In this document: piece after piece, positions 56,755 through 64,000 of the stretch
Numbering within the stretch: position 1 is the first letter of the stretch
How the letters are laid out: each line of letters starts with the position of its first letter
Assembly (NCBI RefSeq): GCF_003171675.1
Contig: NZ_QFZQ01000007.1
Span: forward strand, 124,001 to 188,000
Reading direction: 5' to 3'
Length of the DNA stretch: 64,000 bases
DNA from: Reichenbachiella versicolor
GTDB taxonomy: Bacteria; Bacteroidota; Bacteroidia; Cytophagales; Cyclobacteriaceae
Notes under the pieces: model-generated
Databases searched by the model: none
The model's input: the letters and a program-made list of their open reading frames with translations, nothing else
Told to the model about the DNA's origin: nothing
Program-made: the position numbers and the translations under genes

Positions 56755-58260
56755 TTGTTTTTACGTCTTTGCTTAGGCTTATTTTCATACTTGCTTTTCA
56801 ATATAAGTACCTCGATAGGTAAAGGTATTGTCATTGACTCTGATGAAAAGCAGAATATTGGCCATTCTGTATTGACTACTGTGGATACACATGGAAATTA
56901 CAAGGTAGAAGATGTGATTCAAATGTACAGAAGGAATAAATTCCAAGAATCAAACCATCCAGTCTTTAACTTTAGCGCTCAGGACTCTGTCATTTGGATA
57001 GGGATTGAATTAGAAAGCAAAACTTTTGATCATACTTATTTAAGTTTTGGTGACTACTCCAACGTATGGAAAGCTTCAGGTTATATTATTGACTCTTTGG
57101 ATAATTTTCATCAATTTCTTGAGTTTGATCACCTAAAATCAAGACCTACTATCGGGAAGACGTTGCCATATCAAACTCTTGCAGTGAGAATAGATTCTTT
57201 ATCAACCTCTCCACTTATACTACTACGAATTAGTTCTCAATCTTCAAGAAACTACCAATATATAATAGCAGGACTTGCCAACATGATAGATTTTCTTCAC
57301 ACAAGAGAATTACTACCAGTAGGATTTATTGTATTGATGCTCTGCATGTTTGTTTACAATAGTTTCTTACTCATATCTACACGCGACATCATTTACATAC
57401 CTTATTTAATTTATGTTCTATATATAGGTTTTGCCCTTCCTTTTCACAGTGGATTCGTACTATTTCAAAATAAATGGATGTGGGACTACATCATGGCTTG
57501 GAGCAGTATTGGTTATTGGTCTGCCACAGCATTCGCATTTCTTTATTTGGAAATGAAAAAAACTGCTAAATGGTTTTATAGACTAATCACTACACTCACC
57601 TTAATTATTGGACTATTTTATCCATTTCTTTTATTGACAGGCTTGTCTGCTCCTTCAGCTCTTAGTGACTCGCTATACACACTATCTTTTCTTTACAATC
57701 TCATTCTATTGTTGGCGGCTATATATGTGTGGACTAAAGGCTATTTCAATGCTAGATTCTACGTACTTGGATGGTTCTTCGTCGTGTCTAGTATGTTTGT
57801 CTACATCTTTTGGACGAATGGCCTACTTACTCATCAACTATCTGAGTTTGCGGTATATGGTGGATTTTCCTTTGAAGCCATGTTGTTTGCTTTCGCTTTA
57901 GGAAATAGAATGAACCGCCTGAAAAAAGAAAAAATAGCCATTCAACAAGAGAATACTAACCTAGTGATCGCCCAAAACAAAACTCTAGCTAAACAAGCTT
58001 TCATGAATTCTCATTTGCTAAGAGCTCCTTTGACAAGGCTTTTGGGTCTTATCAACCTTTTAAAAAAAGAAGGAATCCACTACGAAGAAGTAAATAAAAT
58101 CACTGATCTTTTAGATAAATCCGCAATCGAAATGGACAATATCACTAAAGACATTAGTTCTTTACTTGAAGAACAAGGATACTTTGATCAATATCAGTCT
58201 GAATTCAATCAAATACGTCAAGAAATCGAAAAGAATAGCGAAACCTCTAACTCTAAATAA
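56755..58260 (+). CDS. 7TMR-DISM sensor with an orphan histidine phosphoacceptor-like helix
   Basis: 501 residues from a TTG start (no ATG is near; the first codons after it make a signal peptide). An extracellular 7TMR-DISM-type beta domain (~30-175) is followed by seven transmembrane helices (~185-380) and a coiled coil. The C-terminus has an H-box-like motif SHLLRAPLTRLLGLINLL with His420, matching histidine kinases of Bacteroidota. It then ends about 80 residues later with no ATPase domain. It could dimerise with or be phosphorylated by another kinase, or be a degenerate receptor. Confidence 0.78.
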   Translation: MFLRLCLGLFSYLLFNISTSIGKGIVIDSDEKQNIGHSVLTTVDTHGNYKVEDVIQMYRRNKFQESNHPVFNFSAQDSVIWIGIELESKTFDHTYLSFGDYSNVWKASGYIIDSLDNFHQFLEFDHLKSRPTIGKTLPYQTLAVRIDSLSTSPLILLRISSQSSRNYQYIIAGLANMIDFLHTRELLPVGFIVLMLCMFVYNSFLLISTRDIIYIPYLIYVLYIGFALPFHSGFVLFQNKWMWDYIMAWSSIGYWSATAFAFLYLEMKKTAKWFYRLITTLTLIIGLFYPFLLLTGLSAPSALSDSLYTLSFLYNLILLLAAIYVWTKGYFNARFYVLGWFFVVSSMFVYIFWTNGLLTHQLSEFAVYGGFSFEAMLFAFALGNRMNRLKKEKIAIQQENTNLVIAQNKTLAKQAFMNSHLLRAPLTRLLGLINLLKKEGIHYEEVNKITDLLDKSAIEMDNITKDISSLLEEQGYFDQYQSEFNQIRQEIEKNSETSNSK

Positions 58261-58320
58261 ACAAAGCGCACTGACTAAATTCTTAATTTCAAAAACTACA
58301 ATAAATAGTTTTAGCTAATT

Positions 58321-58346
58321 TTTTTAGTATTTTTGAATACTAAAAA
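58321..58346. promoter_or_regulatory. Perfect inverted repeat overlapping the radical SAM gene promoter
   Basis: Arms TTTTTAGTATT and AATACTAAAAA (11 bp each) around a 4-base centre TTTG. A -7 element TATTTTTG (58328-58335) lies inside it, 19 bases before the ATG at 58355. The geometry suits a repressor operator. Confidence 0.65.
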
Positions 58347-58354
58347 GAACTGGC

Positions 58355-59419
58355 ATGCTATACCAAAAGGGACGAGGGGCACAAATCAACACTTCGAATC
58401 ATTTTCTAAATACAGCATTCGAAAAGGATATAGAATACGACGAATACTTGAGAAGTCAAGGTAAAAAACATAAAAAAATCACTACTAAAGTTATTCGTAC
58501 TTATCCTAAAACAATTGTGAATCGTGTTCCTAGTGAGGACCTAAATTTTGACTACTCTATCAACCCTTACCAAGGCTGCGAGCATGGTTGCGTATATTGT
58601 TACGCACGAAACTCACATGAGTACTGGGGATACAGTGCTGGAACAGACTTTGAGTCTAAAATTCTTATCAAAGCAAATGCTGTTTCTCTGCTGGAAAGAA
58701 AGCTTGAATCGAGAAACTGGAAACCAGCCCCCATCATGCTCTCTGGAAACACTGACTGCTACCAACCACTAGAACGGAAATGGGAACTTACTAGAAACTT
58801 ACTTAAGGTTTTTCTCCAAACTCGAAACCCAGTAGGCATTATCACTAAAAATGCTATGATTTTAAGAGATTTAGATATTCTTAAACCTCTAGCTGAACGT
58901 AACTTGATTAGAGTTATTATTTCGCTTACTAGTCTTAGTGAAAAAACTCGTTCTACACTTGAGCCTAGAACATCTGCCGTTCCTGCTCGTCTGAATGCGA
59001 TAAGAAAACTGTCTGAAGAAGGAATTCCTACAGGTATCATGATGGCTCCCATTATTCCTTCCATTAACAGCCATGAAATCAATGCAATAGCAAAAAAAGC
59101 TCAAGACAATGGAGCTCTTTCAATGTATTACACTGTACTAAGGCTTAATGGAGTTCTACCGGAAATCTTCACGAATTGGCTAGACCATCACTATCCAGAC
59201 CGAAAAAACAAAGTATTGAATCAAGTCAAGGAATTGCATGACGGAAACCTAAATGACAGCAGAATAGGCACTCGAATGACTGGAGATGGCGAGCTATCTC
59301 AGCAAATCAAAAAACTAATAAACTCAGCCAGAAAGAAGCACAACCTAAATCAGCTTTTCCCAGAATGGAACCTCAATGACTTTAGAAAACCAAGCGTAAG
59401 GCAATTGGGATTGTTTTAA
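58355..59419 (+). CDS. PA0069/Rv2578c-family radical SAM protein (SplB-like)
   Basis: 354 residues. The cluster motif is CEHGCVYC (Cys75, Cys79, Cys82), C-x3-C-x2-C, preceded by DLNFDYSINPYQG. Other conserved blocks are ILIKANAVSLLERKL, MLSGNTDCYQPLER, ITKNAMILRDLDIL and GIPTGIMMAPIIPSIN. Such proteins resemble spore photoproduct lyase, but the substrate is unknown in non-sporulating bacteria. DNA repair or modification is a guess. It has its own promoter with a striking inverted repeat. Confidence 0.9.
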   Translation: MLYQKGRGAQINTSNHFLNTAFEKDIEYDEYLRSQGKKHKKITTKVIRTYPKTIVNRVPSEDLNFDYSINPYQGCEHGCVYCYARNSHEYWGYSAGTDFESKILIKANAVSLLERKLESRNWKPAPIMLSGNTDCYQPLERKWELTRNLLKVFLQTRNPVGIITKNAMILRDLDILKPLAERNLIRVIISLTSLSEKTRSTLEPRTSAVPARLNAIRKLSEEGIPTGIMMAPIIPSINSHEINAIAKKAQDNGALSMYYTVLRLNGVLPEIFTNWLDHHYPDRKNKVLNQVKELHDGNLNDSRIGTRMTGDGELSQQIKKLINSARKKHNLNQLFPEWNLNDFRKPSVRQLGLF

Positions 59420-59513
59420 GATCAAATAACTATTCACCATCCGAAATTTTGTTCTTTAGATGGTAAAATCTTCTATATACGTATAACTCTTGCTACTTTT
59501 TTACCAATCTATA

Positions 59514-61076
59514 CTATTCAACCAGTATCTTCCAAAACCGAGTAGTTCCTGAATTACGTATTTTTAACACATAAACACCTTTATTCTTAGGTTTCTCAAT
59601 CCTAATACTTTTTAAAAAGCTATTTCCCGAAGAAAATATCTTACCAGAAATAGATCTAATCTGATAACTAAATGTAGACGAGTTACTATTTTTAAAAATC
59701 CAATACCCTCCTATTTCATCTAATGCAAGAAAATCATTTTCTCCTTTTATTCTGGCTACTATATTAGAATTTTGTTCCTCTGGAGGTATAAGTTCATCAA
59801 CGGGAATTTCAATAGTGAAACATTCTGTAGTTTCTTGACATTCATTCTGAGACAAAATTGCTGCATAATCTCCCGAAACCTGTGGTTTAAATATCGTACC
59901 CTTAACTCCTAAAATATTACTTGTTGAGCAATCTATCCACTGAATGTCAGTTGATAAGGCTGATATTATTTCAATACTATTATTACTGAAAGAAGTAGTG
60001 TAACTTATCTCTTCAATGGTAAGATCTAAATTCACTAAACTATCACAACCATCCACATCTTCAAACAATTCAGAATATTGACCTGACTCCGTCAACTCTT
60101 GACTTCCCATTATGAATGACTCCCCTTTACATATTGTATATGAAACTTCTTCTTCAATCTTAGAGTCTGTTGTCCCTACTTTAAAAGTTATTGGCGCAAT
60201 AGATTCACATCCTGTTTGTTTACTTAAAACCTCCACGGTATATATACCTTCTAAATCTGGATAGAATGGATTTCCTGCATAACCTTCCTCCTCTTCCACT
60301 TCAGTACCCCTGTACCAAGAATATTCATATTCCGTAGAATTAGGATCGTCAATTTCCAACATAACTTCTCCAGGTCGACCACAAGACTTAACATCTTTGA
60401 TTTCAGCAATGTTTATCTCTGGAAGGGTAATTGCTGTTAATATTGATCCCATTCTAAAGTCTTCACAACCTGAAATTTTATCAACCATCGTAACATTATA
60501 TAGTCCTTGATCTAAGTGACTTTGCATAAAATCATTCCCGATTGGGACAACTTGAGTGGAACCAAAGTACCACTCTGGATCAAACCTATCAGGGTTATCT
60601 TTTGAATTAATCAACTCTCCTTCCCATTCAATATAGGCTATCGCATTCAATGCACCATTTGAAACAGTACAATGTGTCAAATCAGAAATCTTCTCTATAG
60701 CGATTTCAATATTCACTTCAGTTCGTTCAATCACCAATTCAAAGACTGAAGATATGCAACCCGACTCTTTTTCTATCAATTGATATTGATATACTCCAGA
60801 AGGAACTTCCTTATGTAATAATCCTTCAAAAAGAAGGTTATCCAAGTTATTTTCGCTAAAAAAACGAGAGGTATACCCTTTTAAGTCATTAGTCTCAACT
60901 CCATCCACTATAATGGACTGAATATGTATTTCTCCATTTGCAGAAACATCATCGAAACATCGACGATCATTCTTTAAATTCAATTTCCCTATTGATATGG
61001 TGGGACATGAATCTGCGTAAAGATTTGAACTATACATCCCAATACAGATACATAGGACAGGAATTAGATATTTCAT
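59514..61076 (-). CDS. Secreted T9SS cargo protein with repeat-rich body
   Basis: 520 residues. A signal peptide (ending LYA) is followed by several Ig-like units with paired Cys residues (e.g. CPTIS...CFDDVS, CTVSNGALNA, CESIAPITFKV). The segment YTICKGESFIMGSQELTESGQYSELFEDVDGCDSLVNLDLTI is the unit common in gliding-type adhesins. The last ~80 residues (YWIFKNSNSSTFSYQIRSISGKIFSS... GVYVLKIRNSGTTRFWKILVE) are a type A sorting domain, so the protein should be exported by T9SS and anchored at the surface. It follows the PorG-like barrel gene by 50 bases. Confidence 0.82.
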   Translation of the reverse strand: MKYLIPVLCICIGMYSSNLYADSCPTISIGKLNLKNDRRCFDDVSANGEIHIQSIIVDGVETNDLKGYTSRFFSENNLDNLLFEGLLHKEVPSGVYQYQLIEKESGCISSVFELVIERTEVNIEIAIEKISDLTHCTVSNGALNAIAYIEWEGELINSKDNPDRFDPEWYFGSTQVVPIGNDFMQSHLDQGLYNVTMVDKISGCEDFRMGSILTAITLPEINIAEIKDVKSCGRPGEVMLEIDDPNSTEYEYSWYRGTEVEEEEGYAGNPFYPDLEGIYTVEVLSKQTGCESIAPITFKVGTTDSKIEEEVSYTICKGESFIMGSQELTESGQYSELFEDVDGCDSLVNLDLTIEEISYTTSFSNNSIEIISALSTDIQWIDCSTSNILGVKGTIFKPQVSGDYAAILSQNECQETTECFTIEIPVDELIPPEEQNSNIVARIKGENDFLALDEIGGYWIFKNSNSSTFSYQIRSISGKIFSSGNSFLKSIRIEKPKNKGVYVLKIRNSGTTRFWKILVE

Positions 61077-61126
61077 AAATAATTATCAAATTAAACTCGA
61101 GTACAAAAATAAAACAATGATAGAAC

Positions 61127-61795
61127 CTAAAACTTTATAGGTGCATAGAAGACTAATCTAAGAGTAAGAATATTATCATTTTTACTATCCTTTCCCCACT
61201 GGCTGATATTATCCAAATAGTCTGTTGTCGTATTCAGCCAACCTATTTGTGCTCCAATAGAGTATTGCGTCGTTGTCACATATCTAACTCCGAAATGTGT
61301 CGGCAACATGAAAGATATGTTTCCATATTCTTCATTGAGAGCTCTTGTTTCTGTTTGATCAGATAAATTTTCTCCTGATTCATCCTTTGGTTGAAATCTT
61401 GCAAAACCAATTCCCTGAGAAAAGTAGACTTTCAATCTTTCCCAATCAACTAAGTAATATTGTAAGTCATAGTTGAAAGCAAGCAAACTGGAAGTAAATG
61501 AAGAGTTAGGAGTAGAATTAGGATCATCTTGAAAGACATAATCTAGCTCGTGACCACTAACAGAACCTAATGTAAGAGTCAAGTTGCCATGAAGCCTTTT
61601 ATCTCGATTGAGTTTAAGCCCTATTGACCCCATAAGAGAACTTGCTCCATAACCACTTCCTAAATCTCCTTTGTACTTGGCTCCCCCTAAACCTATCATT
61701 AATTCCTTCTTCTTAGGTTGACGAACATAAGCGGAGTCTTGTGCCACCAAAGACACTGATACCAAAAGTAAAATGATTAAAATACTATACTTCAT
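61127..61795 (-). CDS. PorG-like outer membrane beta-barrel (DUF6089-type)
   Basis: 222 residues with a signal peptide (ending LVAQ). The family motif ELMIGLGGAKYKGDLGSG follows, then eight or so amphipathic strands, with LAFNYDLQYYL and the last strand ending YAPIKF (aromatic C-terminus). The GGAKYKGDL start matches DUF6089/PorG proteins, one of which is a component of the T9SS in Porphyromonas. Adjacent to a T9SS cargo gene, which supports but does not prove a secretion role. Confidence 0.72.
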   Translation of the reverse strand: MKYSILIILLLVSVSLVAQDSAYVRQPKKKELMIGLGGAKYKGDLGSGYGASSLMGSIGLKLNRDKRLHGNLTLTLGSVSGHELDYVFQDDPNSTPNSSFTSSLLAFNYDLQYYLVDWERLKVYFSQGIGFARFQPKDESGENLSDQTETRALNEEYGNISFMLPTHFGVRYVTTTQYSIGAQIGWLNTTTDYLDNISQWGKDSKNDNILTLRLVFYAPIKF

Positions 61796-61796
61796 G

Positions 61797-61832
61797 ACAA
61801 AAAAATAGCCATTCTATCAGATAGAATGGCTA
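61797..61832 (-). terminator. Intrinsic terminator of accC
   Basis: Perfect 12-bp stem AGCCATTCTATC/GATAGAATGGCT. On the minus strand it is followed by ATTTTTTT. It begins 25 bases after the accC stop (61857) and overlaps the very start of the PorG-like gene's upstream region. Confidence 0.9.
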
Positions 61833-61856
61833 CTAATATAAATATTGTCCTTGCTA

Positions 61857-63206
61857 TTATAGGTCACTCATATCAAATGATTCCATAAATGCTGTCGTAA
61901 ACTGACCAGATTTAAAAATCTCATCTTCCATTAATTTGATATGAAATGGAATTGTCGTTTTCACTCCTTCAATTACGAACTCTTCCAATGCTCTTTTCAT
62001 TCTAATCAATGCTTCTTCTCTTGTCTGAGCAGAAACAATCAGTTTAGCAATCATTGAGTCATAATTAGGAGGAATAGTATAACCTGCATATACATGACTA
62101 TCTACTCTTACACCATGACCACCAGGAAGGTGAAGGTTTGTAATCTTCCCTGGAGAAGGTCTAAAATCTTTTGCTACATCCTCAGCATTGATTCTACACT
62201 CTATGGCATGAAGCTTTGGGAAATAGTTTTTACCAGATATCTCAATACCAGCAGCCACCTTTATTTGCTCCTTGATCAGATCAAAATCTGTTACTTCTTC
62301 CGTGATAGGATGCTCTACCTGAATACGAGTATTCATTTCCATAAAGTAGAAATCACCATGCTTATCTAGTAAGAATTCAACTGTACCTGCGCCTTCATAA
62401 CCGATAGCTTCCGCACCTTTAATCGCAGCTACACCCATTCTCTCACGAAGTTCCTGAGTCATAACTGAAGCTGGACATGGAGTTTCTTCAGTCAATTTTT
62501 GGTGCCTTCTCTGTACAGAACAATCTCTTTCAGAAAGATGACAAGCTCTACCTCTACTATCTCCTACTATCTGTATTTCTACGTGTCTTGGCTCTTCCAC
62601 GAATTTCTCAAGGTACATACCATCGTTGCCAAAGGCTGCTTTGGACTCAATTCGAGCGTCATTCCATGCTTTCTCAAATTCTTCCTCCTTTTCGATTTTT
62701 CGCATACCGCGTCCACCACCACCAGCAGTCGCTTTGATAATGACTGGGTATCCAACTTCCTTAGCCAATGCAATACCTTCTTGTAATGAATCTAACAATC
62801 CATCAGAACCAGGAATAGTAGGAACACCAGCTTTCTTCATAGTATCCTTAGCTGTAGCCTTATCCCCCATTTTGTTAATCATCTCTGCACTAGCACCGAT
62901 GAATTTGATATCGTACTCCTCACATACTTTAGAGAATTCGGCATTCTCAGAAAGAAATCCATATCCTGGATGAATAGCGTCTGCATTAGTAATTTCTGCT
63001 GCTGAAACTATTTTCTTGATATCTAAGTAAGATTGAGAACTCGGAGCGGGGCCAATACATACAGCCTCATCAGCAAACCTCACATGTAAACTGTCAGCAT
63101 CGGCTGTAGAATAAACCGCTACAGTTTTGATGCCCATTTCCTTACAAGTTCTGATTACTCTAAGAGCAATCTCTCCCCTGTTGGCAATTAATATCTTTTT
63201 AAACAC
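61857..63206 (-). CDS. accC: Acetyl-CoA carboxylase biotin carboxylase subunit
   Basis: Carboxylates biotin on AccB using ATP and bicarbonate, the first half of malonyl-CoA formation. The 449 residues have the N-terminal [22 protein letters not shown]. The ATP-grasp glycine loop is [13 protein letters not shown], and the catalytic end is [15 protein letters not shown]. It follows accB by 19 bases and ends in a terminator. Confidence 0.97.
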   Translation of the reverse strand: MFKKILIANRGEIALRVIRTCKEMGIKTVAVYSTADADSLHVRFADEAVCIGPAPSSQSYLDIKKIVSAAEITNADAIHPGYGFLSENAEFSKVCEEYDIKFIGASAEMINKMGDKATAKDTMKKAGVPTIPGSDGLLDSLQEGIALAKEVGYPVIIKATAGGGGRGMRKIEKEEEFEKAWNDARIESKAAFGNDGMYLEKFVEEPRHVEIQIVGDSRGRACHLSERDCSVQRRHQKLTEETPCPASVMTQELRERMGVAAIKGAEAIGYEGAGTVEFLLDKHGDFYFMEMNTRIQVEHPITEEVTDFDLIKEQIKVAAGIEISGKNYFPKLHAIECRINAEDVAKDFRPSPGKITNLHLPGGHGVRVDSHVYAGYTIPPNYDSMIAKLIVSAQTREEALIRMKRALEEFVIEGVKTTIPFHIKLMEDEIFKSGQFTTAFMESFDMSDL

Positions 63207-63225
63207 TACGCTTTGAGTTTATGTA

Positions 63226-63705
63226 TTAAGAAGGATCTACTAGGAATAATGGCTGATCATACTCAACAGGCGCAGCATTTTCTGCCAAAATCTTCACTAT
63301 AGTACCTGAAACTTCAGATTCAATTTCATTGAAAAGTTTCATAGCTTCTATAATACATACTGTGTCCCCAGCGCTAATTTTATCTCCTACATTCACAAAG
63401 TTTGGTGACTCTGGATTAGCTGCTTTGTAGAAAGTACCGATCATTGGAGACTTTACTTCGATATAGTTATTTCCAGCTGGAGCAGGAGATTCTACTGCTG
63501 CTGGAGCAGGTGCTGGTGCTGCAGCTGGCACTGGAGCTGCTACGGGTGCAGGTGCTGCGACCACAGGAGCTGCAACTGTCTCTACTATTTGAGCTTCGTT
63601 ACTTCTCTTCACCTTAATCTTGAACTCTTCAGTTTCGATATTCACCTCTTCTAGTCCTGAATCTGCTAGGAAATCAATTAGGTCTCTGATTTCTTTTACT
63701 TTCAT
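63226..63705 (-). CDS. accB: Acetyl-CoA carboxylase biotin carboxyl carrier protein
   Basis: 159 residues. The N-terminal region (KEIRDLIDFLADSGLEEVNIE) contacts the carboxylase. A long Ala/Pro-rich linker (about 46-78) follows, then the biotinyl domain with EAMKLFNE, where Lys123 carries biotin (the common EAMKMMN motif has Phe here). It is the first gene of accB-accC, with a -7 element TACATTTG at 63758-63765 about 50 bases upstream. Confidence 0.97.
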   Translation of the reverse strand: MKVKEIRDLIDFLADSGLEEVNIETEEFKIKVKRSNEAQIVETVAAPVVAAPAPVAAPVPAAAPAPAPAAVESPAPAGNNYIEVKSPMIGTFYKAANPESPNFVNVGDKISAGDTVCIIEAMKLFNEIESEVSGTIVKILAENAAPVEYDQPLFLVDPS

Positions 63706-63757
63706 GAGATATGATATTTATTGTAATTCTTAACTATTGATTGGGATAAATGGACGG

Positions 63758-63765
63758 CAAATGTA
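63758..63765 (-). promoter_or_regulatory. Promoter (-7 element) of accB
   Basis: TACATTTG on the minus strand, exact TAnnTTTG. It lies between efp and accB, so accBC can be transcribed apart from efp. No good -33 box was seen. Confidence 0.6.
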
Positions 63766-63804
63766 AAGCTTTAAGCCTAATAACATTCTTATCTCTCCCT
63801 CAGT

Positions 63805-64000
63805 TTATTTCTTGACTCTTTCTACGTAAGCCCCTGTTTTACTCTCAATCTTCAATGTATCACCTTCATTGACGAAAAGTGGAACTTGAATCTCAGCACC
63901 AGTCTCTACAGTAGCAGGCTTGGATGCATTAGTCGCTGTATCGCCTTTTAACCCTGGTTCAGTGTAAGTGACATCAAGGATTACATGAATAGGAAGCTCT
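63805..64000 (-). CDS. efp: Elongation factor P, C-terminal part (cut by window edge)
   Basis: Translation factor that rescues ribosomes stalled at proline runs. Only the last 65 residues are visible: [34 protein letters not shown], then [19 protein letters not shown] and YVERVKK before the stop at 63805. The [12 protein letters not shown] and VNEGDTLKI pieces are the third OB-like domain of EF-P. The efp-accB-accC order is usual in Bacteroidota. Confidence 0.95.
   Translation of the reverse strand, partial: ELPIHVILDVTYTEPGLKGDTATNASKPATVETGAEIQVPLFVNEGDTLKIESKTGAYVERVKK

Overview
The window is AT-rich and gene-dense, from a member of the Bacteroidota, most likely a marine, gliding-type Cytophagales. 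The evidence is the secE-nusG-rplKAJL-rpoBC order, a secreted protein ending in a type IX secretion (T9SS) sorting domain, TonB-dependent receptors, TAnnTTTG-type -7 promoter elements, little Shine-Dalgarno sequence, a DUF2723 glycosyltransferase and an alpha2-type glycyl-tRNA synthetase. The genus cannot be named from sequence alone.

Layout. 1-15,410 is the information-processing block, all on the minus strand: a Tyr-Gly-Thr tRNA cluster, tuf, tRNA-Trp, secE, nusG, rplK, rplA, rplJ, rplL, rpoB, rpoC, a DUF3467 gene, rpsL, rpsG and the start of fusA. 15.5-30 kb holds two tail-to-tail M1 aminopeptidases, a DUF2723 membrane protein, a tiny secretion-domain protein, the NAD(P)HX repair gene nnr, a nuoABCD block without nuoE-N, a TerC protein and a SiaC-like protein followed by a 35-residue membrane peptide. 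30-38 kb holds an outer-membrane receptor, a 42-bp tandem array, glyS, an M90 peptidase cluster and a DciA-like gene. 38-42.7 kb is a zinc-limitation locus: a Fur/Zur regulator, two palindromic operators, a His-rich lipoprotein and a TonB receptor. A scramblase-like gene and a second 42-bp array follow. 43.9-50 kb is a minus-strand nitrate-type ABC importer (porin, binding lipoprotein, permease, two ATPases). An FNR-like regulator with all four cluster cysteines lies at 52.7-53.4 kb. 53.9-64 kb holds a HAD/kinase-like pair, yebC, a 7TM protein with a phosphoacceptor-like helix but no kinase domain, a radical SAM gene, a T9SS cargo with a PorG-like barrel, accC, accB and the end of efp.

How parts work together. 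The Zur operators sit between the regulator and the uptake genes they probably control. The importer has a near-perfect -7 element with an FNR-type box centred about 41 bases upstream of the predicted start. That is a class II activation geometry and probably links the operon to the FNR homologue a few kb away.

The most unusual structure is a pair of intergenic tandem arrays (32861-33112 and 42381-42737). Both are built from alternating 21-bp modules that begin TGGTYG, 21 bp being two helical turns. They have related architecture but different sequence, and neither looks protein-coding.
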